Source: CAVSUR01 sp963846005 (GTDB lineage Bacteria; Actinomycetota; Actinomycetes; Streptosporangiales; Streptosporangiaceae). Taken from it: 64,000 nt of DNA. Below, in pieces: positions 18,408-26,187 of the stretch (positions are counted from its first letter, which is position 1; each line of letters opens with the position of its first letter). The stretch covers positions 496,001 to 560,000 of the forward strand of contig CAWJUH010000001.1 of assembly GCA_963846005.1 (NCBI GenBank), in the 5' to 3' direction. The notes beneath the pieces were generated by a model. It did not search any database, was not told the origin of the DNA, and saw only the letters and a list, made by a program, of their open reading frames with translations. A program made the position numbers and the translations under genes.

Positions 18408-18451
18408 GCCGCGATCCCGGGGCAGGAGTGCGCCTGCCCCGGGATCGCGGC
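18408..18451 (-). terminator. Intrinsic terminator of the second L,D-transpeptidase gene
   Basis: A perfect 19-bp stem (18408-18426 with 18433-18451) with a 6-nt loop is followed on the minus strand by TTTTG. It lies 14 nt after the stop of the 18466-19974 gene. Its strength suggests the two transpeptidase paralogues are transcribed separately. Confidence 0.85.
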
Positions 18452-18465
18452 CCGGGAAGGGTGGT

Positions 18466-19974
18466 TCAGGGCGTGACGGTGACCAGGCTGCCGTAGGTGA
18501 GGAACGGGTACGAGCGCTTGGCCGCGGCCCAGGGCAGCTCCACGCAGCCGAGACTCTGCTGGAAGCCGTAGGAGCCGCGCGGGAAGTAGTGCACCGCGTC
18601 GCCGCCGTGAAAGTAGGAGACGAAGTTCACCGGGTCGGCGTAGCTGCTGCCGTCCGGGTTGGTGCCGCGCATGATCTGGAACGGGTAGCGCAGGTAGACC
18701 GGGAAGGTGCCGACCGCCGTGGGCGAGACCGGGATGCCGGTGTTGGCCGGGCTGCGCAGCACGACCCGGCCGTCGTGCCAGATCGTCAGCGATTCCGGGC
18801 TGGCCTGGCGGGCCAGCGCGTAGGTGTAGCCGTGCTGGTCGCGCTGGCCGGCGGCGGCCGCGGTGAACAGGGCCTGCCACAGCCGCTTGCCTGCCTTGCC
18901 GGTGAGCGCCATGTGGTGCTGGGACTGGAAGGCCATCACCGCGCCGGTGGTGACCACGCCCGAATGGCCCGCCCGCCACAGCGCATGCAGCCGGGACGGA
19001 TAGCCGGGCTCCCAGCGGAACTGGCCGGCCGGCGGCTGGTAGGCCAGCGCGGCCTGCCCGGAGGCGCTGGCCGGGCCTGCGGGCCCGGCCGATCCGGATG
19101 ATCCGGTTGCTGCGGCGGCCGCGCCCGGCACGGCGGCCGCGGCCAGTCCGGGCGCGGTGCCCGTCTCCGCGGCGGCCGCGGGCTGGCCGGACGCCGGCTG
19201 GCCCGGCGCGGACCGGCGGGCGGCCGAGCGGCCGGATGCGGACTGGCCGGATCCCGGCCGGCCTGATGCGGACTGGCCGGCGGCGGGCGTCCCGGCGGCC
19301 GAGGCCCAGCGCAGCGGCAGGTAGCCGAGCTGGGCCAGCAGCTGGTCGAGCCGCAGCTGCGAGTAGCGGCCGGTGCGGAAGCTCACGGTCTGCGGCGCGG
19401 CCAGCAGGCGGCCTGCCGCGGACCGGATGCCGTGACGGCCGCCGGGGATCGTCATCCTGACCCGGGTCCGCGGCGCGAGCGGCTCGGCGGGCGTGAAGGT
19501 CATCGACCGGCCGCGGACCGTCCAGCGGCCGGCCAGGCCCGGGCTGAGGACCGGGGTTGGGGAGCCGGCGGCGAGCGGGACCGAGAACCTGATCTCGATC
19601 GGCTCGCCGCCGTTTGCGTGCTCGGTGCCGCCGGCCGGCGTGACCGACCGGACGGCCAGGGGCTGCGCGGACGCGCCGCCGTCGGCGACCTGCCTGGCTG
19701 ACTGGCCCGCCCCCGAGTGGGTCAGTACGTAGGCCATCGCCGCCACTGCCGCCACGGCCACCGCGGCTAGCCCCCCAGCCACCTCGATGACCGTCACGCG
19801 GCGCTGGCGCGATCCGCTGCCCTGCGGCTGCTCCGGCTCCGCCGCGCCGGACGCGGCGTCCCCGTCGGCCGGGCCGCTGGCATTCGCCTCGGCCGGCGCC
19901 GGCGCCGCTTCCCCCGCTCCCCGTCGCGGGTCGTCGCTGGCGTGGCGCCTGCCGGACCGTCCCCTACCGAACAC
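18466..19974 (-). CDS. Secreted L,D-transpeptidase (YkuD family), paralogue 2
   Basis: This 502-aa protein shares the full architecture of its downstream neighbour. It has a cytoplasmic, acidic Pro/Ala-rich N-terminus of about 58 residues, one membrane helix (VAGGLAAVAVAAVAAMAYVL), an Ig-like domain with RSVTPAGGTEHANGGEP, and a Gly/Ser/Ala/Pro linker of about 100 residues. A peptidoglycan-binding-like segment and the YkuD domain follow, with HYFPR (His 462) and SLGCVELP (Cys 477). The start is GTG with GGGGGAG 4 nt upstream. The long cytoplasmic tail, absent from paralogue 1, may be a regulatory or localisation segment. The paralogues arose by tandem duplication and kept the non-canonical SLGC motif. 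Confidence 0.93.
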   Translation of the reverse strand: MFGRGRSGRRHASDDPRRGAGEAAPAPAEANASGPADGDAASGAAEPEQPQGSGSRQRRVTVIEVAGGLAAVAVAAVAAMAYVLTHSGAGQSARQVADGGASAQPLAVRSVTPAGGTEHANGGEPIEIRFSVPLAAGSPTPVLSPGLAGRWTVRGRSMTFTPAEPLAPRTRVRMTIPGGRHGIRSAAGRLLAAPQTVSFRTGRYSQLRLDQLLAQLGYLPLRWASAAGTPAAGQSASGRPGSGQSASGRSAARRSAPGQPASGQPAAAAETGTAPGLAAAAVPGAAAAATGSSGSAGPAGPASASGQAALAYQPPAGQFRWEPGYPSRLHALWRAGHSGVVTTGAVMAFQSQHHMALTGKAGKRLWQALFTAAAAGQRDQHGYTYALARQASPESLTIWHDGRVVLRSPANTGIPVSPTAVGTFPVYLRYPFQIMRGTNPDGSSYADPVNFVSYFHGGDAVHYFPRGSYGFQQSLGCVELPWAAAKRSYPFLTYGSLVTVTP

Positions 19975-20142
19975 GCTGCTCCCCCGTCTGTGATGCGGTC
20001 ACCCCGGCCGCACCGTCTCGCTGTTCGTGACTGCCTGCGCCATCATAGTTACTAGGAGTGACTCTACGTAGGCGACTCGTAGTACTCCGCGCACCTGGCA
20101 GATAACTAGTCGGTAACGCTGGCCGGCGGCCCCGGCCGGCGG

Positions 20143-20778
20143 CTAGGCCGGCTGCCCCGGGGGCGGCCCGGCGCTCGCGGCCGGCGGCGCCCCGGCGGGC
20201 CGCCTGCCCGCCGTGAGCGAGCGGAGCTGGACCGCGAAGAGGATCTCCATCAGCCCGTAGATCAGCAGCCAGACGCCCACGATGATGGCCAGCGTCACCA
20301 GCGACAGGCCCGGGTAGGCCAGCAGCACGATGCCGGCCAGGATGCTGAGCACGCCCATCAGCGCGGTCCAGCCGCGGCCGGTCATCTCCCGGTGCGACAG
20401 CGCGGTGAACAGCTCCACGACGCCGCTGACCACCCAGTAGATGCCCAGCAGCAGGGCCAGCGCGAGCAGCGTGATCAGCACGTGCCGCAGCGCGTACAGG
20501 CCGATGATCAGCGAGATCAGCGCGAGCACGGCGAGCAGCACGCGCGTGCCGCCGGTCAGGTCCTCGGTGGCGAAAGCCGCCACGAACCGGAAGATACCGG
20601 TGAAGACCAGCTGGAGGCCGAACAGCACGGCGATGACCAGCAAGGTGCGCCCCGGCCAGGCCAGCGCGATGACCCCGGCCAGCAGGGTGACGATGCCGAA
20701 GGCCAGGATCCAGCCCCAGTGCCGGCCGACTTGCCCGAGCATCCGCGCGGCGGCATCGGGCTGCAGTGGCTCACTCAC
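20143..20778 (-). CDS. HdeD family membrane protein
   Basis: The 211-aa protein has about six hydrophobic helices in three pairs: GWILAFGIVTLLAGVIALAW, LLVIAVLFGLQLVFTGIFRF, VLLAVLALISLIIGLYAL, VLITLLALALLLGIYWVV, LMGVLSILAGIVLLAYPG and LVTLAIIVGVWLLIYGLMEI. The repeated L-x-G-I pattern and W-P-G before each second helix fit the HdeD/DUF308 family. HdeD is linked to acid stress in enterobacteria; in actinobacteria the role is unknown. GTG 20776-20778 follows TGGGAGG by 5 nt. The open frame upstream of it is not supported. Confidence 0.88.
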   Translation of the reverse strand: MSEPLQPDAAARMLGQVGRHWGWILAFGIVTLLAGVIALAWPGRTLLVIAVLFGLQLVFTGIFRFVAAFATEDLTGGTRVLLAVLALISLIIGLYALRHVLITLLALALLLGIYWVVSGVVELFTALSHREMTGRGWTALMGVLSILAGIVLLAYPGLSLVTLAIIVGVWLLIYGLMEILFAVQLRSLTAGRRPAGAPPAASAGPPPGQPA

Positions 20779-20902
20779 TTGGACCTCCCACGGAAGTAAC
20801 CCGGCGCCGCGCGGTGCCTGCCGGGCCGGGTCCGGCTGCAAGGATCTTAGTGACATGCATGCGGTTTCCCGCCTGAACCTCGCCAAGATCATGGAACTGG
20901 CG

Positions 20903-21532
20903 TTAGGCCGGATCATTCCCCGGTTGGGCACGCGGGAAGCACGCCGCGCGCGCCTGCCATTCGGGCTTGGTGAGCGCGTATTCGACCTCGCCGTGCTCGG
21001 CGCCGTCGATGACGTCGGCGTCGGGGCCCTCGTAGGCAGCCGTGCGCACCAGGGTCAGGCCGCACTTTTCCAGCACCCGCCGTGATGCGGCGTTGTCCGT
21101 CATCGTGTGCCCGAACACGCGCCGGACGCCGAGGCTGGTGAAGCCCATGTCAATCAGCGCCAGTGAGCCCTCGGTGGCGTAGCCCCGGCCCCAGGCCGGC
21201 CTGCACAGCCGGTAACCCAGGTCGATGTTGGTGATGTCGCCGTCCGGGCCGGGACGGAAATGAAACCAGCCCAGGAATTCGCCGGTCCCGGCGCGCTCGG
21301 CGGCCCAGGTTCCCAGCCGGCCGAGACGTTCGTAGCTGCCGAGATGGAACGGGATGATCTGGTCCCTGAGTACTTCCAGGGACGGGGGGCGGCCGAGGTA
21401 GCGCATCACCTCCGGGTCGCTATTCAGGCTGAACAGGTGGCCGGCATCGTCCTTGGTGAACTGGCGGATGATCAGCCGCGGGGTCTCCAGCAGGATGTGC
21501 ACCTGATGAGTATCCGGGAAGCGCCGCGGCAT
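20903..21532 (-). CDS. GNAT family N-acetyltransferase (RimJ/RimL type)
   Basis: The 209-aa protein starts with LETPRLIIRQFTKDDAGHLF, the signature start of the RimJ/RimL (Acetyltransf_3) group. It has RPAWGRGYATEG for acetyl-CoA binding and NAASRRVLEKCGL near the C-terminus. Such enzymes acetylate protein N-termini or small amines. The frame is open back to 21787, but that stretch crosses the tRNA-Val gene, so the ATG at 21530-21532, 45 nt past the tRNA, is used. Confidence 0.9.
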   Translation of the reverse strand: MPRRFPDTHQVHILLETPRLIIRQFTKDDAGHLFSLNSDPEVMRYLGRPPSLEVLRDQIIPFHLGSYERLGRLGTWAAERAGTGEFLGWFHFRPGPDGDITNIDLGYRLCRPAWGRGYATEGSLALIDMGFTSLGVRRVFGHTMTDNAASRRVLEKCGLTLVRTAAYEGPDADVIDGAEHGEVEYALTKPEWQARAACFPRAQPGNDPA

Positions 21533-21577
21533 GAAGATCGGAAAGGCCGGTTCCGGACGGGGAACCGGCCTGTGACC

Positions 21578-21652
21578 TGGTGGGCGATACTGGGATCGAA
21601 CCAGTGACCTCCTCGGTGTGAACGAGGCGCTCTCCCGCTGAGCCAATCGCCC
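21578..21652 (-). tRNA. tRNA-Val (anticodon CAC)
   Basis: On the minus strand GGGCGAT pairs with ATCGCCC. The D arm, the anticodon arm CCTCG-TTCACAC-CGAGG and the T arm with GGTTCGATCC are all present, and the CCA end is encoded (21578-21580). The loop gives anticodon CAC. A second tRNA-Val with anticodon GAC lies at 25537. Confidence 0.97.
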
Positions 21653-21789
21653 GGGCCCGCGCCGTGCCGCTGCATCCGGCGGGCGCTCACAGATTAGCGC
21701 ATCCGCAGGCCCGCTGCCTGCCCGCGCCGACGGCCTGCCGCCGGGCTGGGCGCGCCGCGCACGGCGCCGTGCACGTGCACTGCTCACCC

Positions 21790-22341
21790 GCCAGGGTGAC
21801 CCGCCGCCGGATCCGGCGACCCGGTGCCAGATCCGCGTCTCTTGCGGGGGCCGGCCGCGCCGGGCTGGCGCGCGGGCTGCGCCGGGCAGCTGGCGGCCGG
21901 GCTGGGCGCCAGCGCGGCGGGGCGCCCGGATCGGGGGATTAATGCCGGATCGGGCTTATTGCGAATAAAGAATTATGGTCTCGCATTTCTGTAGTCGCGC
22001 TTCGGCCGAAATTATCGCAAATCTCTCCGGGTAGTTACTCAGTGTAACCCCGGGGACGCGGAAAGCTACATTTCGGTTGCTTGGTGTAACGAAGGTCACA
22101 ATGCGGCATGACCGGCATAGGAACATGTCAGGCAGAATTCGGTGTTCTATTTCTCGCAATGTTTGACCAGGTCGCAGGTGTTTTGTTGACCAGTGACCGA
22201 GGTTACGGAAGGCAGGAATCGCGGAATCAAGAGTCCGCGACGAAATACCCGCGGGTACTGGCTCTGCATAATCGGCCAGAATCCGCGTACATAGGGGGAA
22301 GCCCGGCTTTCGGGACACAACAAGGTAGGGGCTTAAATCCG
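21790..22341. promoter_or_regulatory. Long AT-richer leader upstream of the SsgA-like gene with a GTTAC-N5-GTAAC dyad
   Basis: This 550-bp stretch has lower GC than its surroundings and no convincing gene; the 120-aa minus ORF inside it has no family features. At 22034-22048 GTTAC and GTAAC arms flank a 5-bp centre, and GTGTAACGAAGGTCAC follows at about 22083. The layout suggests a regulator-binding leader for the downstream cell-division gene. The protein that binds is unknown. Confidence 0.4.
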
Positions 22342-22764
22342 ATGATCAACAGCAGCGCTACCGTCTCCGCCGAGGTCGGGCTCAGCCTCGTGGTCCCCGA
22401 GCACGGGACCGTGCCGCTCGTCGCCAGCCTGTACTACAGCGCCGAGGACCCGTTCGCCATCCGGATGTCGTTCCACGTCGGCATGGACGAGCCGGTTGAG
22501 TGGATCTTCGCCCGGGACCTGCTCGCCGACGGCCTCGAAGGCCCGGCGGGCGAGGGCGACGTCCAGGTATGGCCGACCGACTCCCGCGGTGCGGGACTGC
22601 TCAACATCGCGCTGTCGTCGCCGTTCGGCGAGGCGCGCTTCGAGGCGCCGCTCGGCGACACCGCGGCGTTCCTGCAGCGCACATTCCAGCTGATTGGGGC
22701 CGGCCAGGAGGCCGCCTACATGGACCTGGACGGCGAGCTGGACGAGCTGCTCTGGCGGGCCTGA
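22342..22764 (+). CDS. SsgA-like sporulation and cell-division protein
   Basis: SsgA-like proteins are specific to actinomycetes that form spores or hyphae; SsgB helps place FtsZ at sporulation septa. The 140-aa protein shows the family core: LVVPEHGTVPLVASLYYSAE, DPFAIRMSFHVG, VEWIFARDLLADGL, GEGDVQVWP and LSSPFGEARFEAPLGDTAAF. The short length and neutral N-terminus are closest to SsgB, but the subtype is not certain. AGGTAGGGG is 12 nt before the ATG, which follows a long leader that may carry developmental control. It converges with the aminotransferase gene. Confidence 0.9.
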   Translation: MINSSATVSAEVGLSLVVPEHGTVPLVASLYYSAEDPFAIRMSFHVGMDEPVEWIFARDLLADGLEGPAGEGDVQVWPTDSRGAGLLNIALSSPFGEARFEAPLGDTAAFLQRTFQLIGAGQEAAYMDLDGELDELLWRA

Positions 22765-22780
22765 CCGGGCCTGGCGCCGG

Positions 22781-23605
22781 TCAGGGATCCGCTGACTCGG
22801 CGGCGCGGCGGGCGAAAGTCCGCGCCGCCTCCCGGCTGACCGGGCCCGGCGCAGCCGCCAGCGCCGTGCCGTCCACCGCCCGGACCGGCTGCACGTCGCG
22901 GGTCGTGCCGGTCAGGAACGCCTCGTCCGCCCCTGCGAGCGCCCCGGCCGGCAGGTCCTGCTCCGCCGCGCCGCACCATTCGATCACCAGGGCCCTGGTA
23001 ATCCCCGCCAGGCAGCCCGAGCGGAGCGGCGGCGTCACCAGCCGCCCGCCGGTCACTACGAACACGTTGGTGCCGGTGCCCTCGCACAGCTGGCCCGCGG
23101 TGTTGGCGAAGACCGCCTCGCCGGCTCCCCGCTCATGCGCGTAGGCCAGCGCGCGCACGTTCTCAGCGTAGGAAATCGTCTTCAGGCCCGCAGTCGCGCC
23201 GTGCTCGTTGCGGCGCCACGGCACCATCACCACATCGGCCGACGGGGCCGGCGGCCGCTGCTCCGCCAGGGCGATGACCGCGGTCGGCGCGGACGTGCCG
23301 CGTTCTGAGCCGAGCGGCGAGATACCGGCGGTCACGGTGATCCGCAGCCGGGCCAGCTCGCGGCGCGGCGCGGCCCCGATCACCGCCTGCGCGCCGGCCG
23401 CCAGCACGCTGGCCTGCGGCGCCTCCAGGCCGAGCCCGGCCGCCGAGGCCGCCAGCCGGTCCAGGTGGCGGGTCAGCGCGAACGGGACGCCGCGGACGAC
23501 CTTGACGGTCTCGAACACCCCGTCGCCGGTCACCAGCCCGTGGTCGAACACCGAGATCACGGCATCGTGACCGGCCACAAGCTTCCCGTTGAGCCAGACG
23601 GCCAT
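22781..23605 (-). CDS. Class IV aminotransferase (aminodeoxychorismate lyase-like)
   Basis: The 274-aa protein is a PLP fold-type IV enzyme: VFDHGLVTGDGVFETVKVVRG, TRHLDRL, RLRITVTAG, LKTISYAENVRAL with the lysine, EAVFANTAGQLCEGTGTNVFVV, and FLTGTTRDVQPV. This pattern fits 4-amino-4-deoxychorismate lyase (PabC, folate synthesis) or a D-amino acid/branched-chain aminotransferase. I favour PabC-like because of the length and lack of extra insertions. It starts 9 nt after the hutH stop on the same strand, so the two may be co-transcribed, although no shared pathway is obvious. Confidence 0.88.
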   Translation of the reverse strand: MAVWLNGKLVAGHDAVISVFDHGLVTGDGVFETVKVVRGVPFALTRHLDRLAASAAGLGLEAPQASVLAAGAQAVIGAAPRRELARLRITVTAGISPLGSERGTSAPTAVIALAEQRPPAPSADVVMVPWRRNEHGATAGLKTISYAENVRALAYAHERGAGEAVFANTAGQLCEGTGTNVFVVTGGRLVTPPLRSGCLAGITRALVIEWCGAAEQDLPAGALAGADEAFLTGTTRDVQPVRAVDGTALAAAPGPVSREAARTFARRAAESADP

Positions 23606-23614
23606 GTCCCGGAC

Positions 23615-25153
23615 TCAACCCGCCGCCGGCCGGGCCGCCGCCGCGGCCGCGCACAGCTGCGGGAGCAGGCCGTCGACGGCCGAGATCTGCGCGGCCACCT
23701 CGCGGTCGGCGTCCATCCGCGGCACGTGCTGGCGGATCAGCGCGTGCACCGCCGCGAGCGGCGCGGCCGGCCCGGCGATGCCGGCCCGCAGGTCGATGCC
23801 CTGGGCCGCGCACAGGACCTCCACCGCCAGGCAGGTGCGCACGTTGGCGACGACCTCGCGCAGCTTGCGTACCGCGGTCCAGCCCATCGAGACGTGGTCT
23901 TCCTGCTTGCCCGAGGTCGGGATCGTGTCCACGCTCGCCGGGTGGGACAGCACCTTGTTCTCGCTGACCAGCGACGCCGCGGTGTACTGGGCGAGCATGA
24001 AGCCGGAGTTGGTGCCCGCGTCCGGGGCCAGGAACGGCGGCAGGCCGCGGGAGAACGCCGGGTCCAGCATCCGGTCCACCCGGCGCTCGCTGATGCTGGC
24101 CAGCTCCGACAGCGCCATGGCCAGCATGTCCGCGGCGAAGGCCAGCGGCTCGCCGTGGAAGTTGCCGGTCGTCATCACCTCGCCGTCCGGCACGATCACC
24201 GGGTTGTCCACGATCGCGCCGAGCTCGGTGCCGATGACCTGCCCGGCGTAGCCGAGCACGTCCCGCACCGCGCCGTGCACCTGCGGCGCGCAGCGCAGGC
24301 AGTAGGCGTCCTGCACGGCGTGCCGGCTGTGCCGGTGGCTGGCGACCAGGCCGGACCCGGCCAGCAGCGCGCGCAGGCTGGCGGCGCTCTCCAGCTGGCC
24401 CGGATGCGGCCGGATCACCTGGACCCGCTCGTCGTAGGGCCGGTCGGTGCCGAGCAGCGCCTCGATCGACATCGCGCAGGCGATGTCGGCCGCCTGGACC
24501 AGCAGGCCCCCGTCTTGCACCGAGAACGCCAGCAGCGCCTGCATCGGCTCGGTGCCGTTGACCAGCGACAGGCCCTCCTTGGGGGCCAGGGTCAGCGGCT
24601 CCAGGCCGTGCTCGGCGAGGACCTCGGCGGCCGGGCGGCCTCGCGGGCCGTCGCCGGGGGCGCGCAGCCGCCCGGCGCCGATCAGCGGCTGGGCCAGGTG
24701 GGCGAGCTGGGCCAGGTCACCGGACGCGCCGACCGAGCCCTTGCCCGGGATGACCGGCAGCAGGCCGAGGCCGAGCATCTCCAGCAGCCGCCGCGGCAGC
24801 ACGTCCCGGACCCCGGAGTAGCCCGCGGCCAGGGTCCTGGCCCGCAGCAGCAGCACCGCCCGGACCGTCGCGTCGTCCAGCGGCTCGCCGCTCGCGGCCG
24901 AGTGCGACACCACGATGGCGGCCTGCAGCCGGGTCAGGTCCTGCTCCCCTACCCGGGTGTCGGCGAGGGCGCCGAAGCCGGTGTTCACCCCGTAGACGGG
25001 CGCGTCGCCGGCGATGGCCGCCGCCACCACTTCCCGGCTGGCCCGCATCCGCTCGGCCACGCCCGGCCCGAGTTCGGCGCGCGCCGCGCCATAGGCGACG
25101 TCGACCACGTCCTGGACACTGAGCGCGTCGCCGTTGACGACCACAGTTCGCAT
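23615..25153 (-). CDS. hutH: Histidine ammonia-lyase
   Basis: HutH removes ammonia from histidine to form urocanate, the first step of histidine breakdown. The 512-aa protein carries the MIO-forming Ala-Ser-Gly (143-145) in GSVGASGDLAQLAH, the YGVNTGFG motif (54-61), and conserved VNGTEPMQAL, PYDERVQVIRPHPGQLES and FHGEPLAFAADMLA. An aromatic amino acid lyase of other substrate range cannot be excluded, but the HAL type is the best fit. ATG 25151-25153 is chosen, because the open frame before it has no homology. No other hut genes are nearby. Confidence 0.9.
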   Translation of the reverse strand: MRTVVVNGDALSVQDVVDVAYGAARAELGPGVAERMRASREVVAAAIAGDAPVYGVNTGFGALADTRVGEQDLTRLQAAIVVSHSAASGEPLDDATVRAVLLLRARTLAAGYSGVRDVLPRRLLEMLGLGLLPVIPGKGSVGASGDLAQLAHLAQPLIGAGRLRAPGDGPRGRPAAEVLAEHGLEPLTLAPKEGLSLVNGTEPMQALLAFSVQDGGLLVQAADIACAMSIEALLGTDRPYDERVQVIRPHPGQLESAASLRALLAGSGLVASHRHSRHAVQDAYCLRCAPQVHGAVRDVLGYAGQVIGTELGAIVDNPVIVPDGEVMTTGNFHGEPLAFAADMLAMALSELASISERRVDRMLDPAFSRGLPPFLAPDAGTNSGFMLAQYTAASLVSENKVLSHPASVDTIPTSGKQEDHVSMGWTAVRKLREVVANVRTCLAVEVLCAAQGIDLRAGIAGPAAPLAAVHALIRQHVPRMDADREVAAQISAVDGLLPQLCAAAAAARPAAG

Positions 25154-25323
25154 GGGAGCCAGCCTGCCATCCCGCCGCCGGTTCGGCACGTACCAGGGTG
25201 ATGCCTGCCGCGGCCGGACGGCGCGGATTGGCCGGAGGCGAGTTTGCTGACGGGGCCGGATCGGCTACAGTTCTGAACGCACGCCGGTCTATGCTGGCGC
25301 GCGGCGCCCCGGGTGCGGGGCAT

Positions 25324-25396
25324 GCGGACGTGGCTCAGTTGGTAGAGCATCACCTTGCCAAGGTGAGGGTCGCGGGTTCGAATCCCGTCGTCCGCT
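25324..25396 (+). tRNA. tRNA-Gly (anticodon GCC)
   Basis: GCGGACG pairs with CGTCCGC. The anticodon arm CACCT-TGCC-AAGGTG gives GCC, and the T arm contains GGGTTCGAATCCC. CCA is not encoded. It is first of three tRNA genes within 290 bp. Confidence 0.97.
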
Positions 25397-25463
25397 CGGA
25401 GGTACCCGGGCGCGCCCGTGCCGGGCGGTGCCCCGTCGAGGTTCACCCAGGATCTCGGTCTCT

Positions 25464-25535
25464 GGCGGAATGGCCGAGTGGTTTAGGCAAGGGCCTGCAA
25501 AGCCCTCTACGCGGGTTCGATTCCCGCTTCCGCCT
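25464..25535 (+). tRNA. tRNA-Cys (anticodon GCA)
   Basis: GGCGGAA pairs with TTCCGCC. The anticodon arm GGGCC-TGCAAA-GCCC gives GCA, and the T arm has GGGTTCGATTCCC. CCA is not encoded. One base separates it from tRNA-Val. Confidence 0.96.
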
Positions 25536-25536
25536 C

Positions 25537-25612
<76 letters not shown>

Positions 25613-25685
25613 TCAGGCCCAGGTCACAGCGTTAGCGCTCTGACTGATGGCCCGCCATTCGGTCGCTGAGTGACTATCTGCGTGA

Positions 25686-25926
25686 CTAAGCACGCTCGCA
25701 TGACCCGAAGATGCGATCCATAGCGGCGGCTCCGCTCTGCAGGACCGGCCGGATCTGCTTGCGGTAGACCAGCTCGGTGACGACGGTGCTCTTGTGGCCG
25801 ACCAGCCGCGAGATCTCTTCCAGCGGGATGCCACTGTCGGACAGCAGCGAGACGAAGCTGTGCCGCAGCTCGCGGGGCGTCCACTCCCCTGCGTCCACAC
25901 CGGCCGCGGTCCTGATCGCGGTGCGG
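25686..25926 (-). pseudogene. C-terminal fragment of a tyrosine integrase
   Basis: About 80 residues remain, ending at 25686. They include WTPRELRHSFVSLLSDSG (catalytic Arg/His), ISRLVGHKSTVV (second His) and TELVYRKQ (nucleophile Tyr), a typical actinomycete-element integrase end. Coding sense begins exactly at the edge of the hairpin repeat at 25927, so the N-terminal three quarters have been lost or displaced at that repeat. The gene points toward the tRNA. Beyond its stop another frame reads LVTQIVTQ, a tail often seen in such integrases. Confidence 0.8.
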
Positions 25927-25959
25927 AAGGGGCGCGCCTGGCGGCGCGTCCCTTGCTAC
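25927..25959. repeat. Hairpin repeat, copy 1
   Basis: AAGGGGCGCGCC and GGCGCGTCCCTT form a 12-bp stem (one G-T pair) around TGGC. The last 30 bp (25930-25959) recur exactly at 27669-27698. It marks the breakpoint of the integrase fragment and lies 230 bp before the amidase. Confidence 0.85.
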
Positions 25960-26187
25960 CTGTGTTGGGCCAGATTAGTGCGCAAGTCAGGTGGCGCGCG
26001 TGATCGTTTCGAGGGTTTGACGAAGGTCGGCCCGGAGGGGCGGTGCGGACGAGTTTCTGGATGGACCAGCCGTCGGCTACCGCGCCGCCATCTTGACCGA
26101 CATCGTCTTCCTGGTCGGCACGCTGCTGGCCAGTAGCCTGTTCGGATGGCCGTCTGCAGGCCGGCGGGCTACTCAGCGGGAGGGCCG

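Noticed and set aside
21956..22318. 120-codon minus-strand ORF upstream of the SsgA-like gene
   Set aside because: Mixed composition, no family pattern, overlaps the regulatory dyad.
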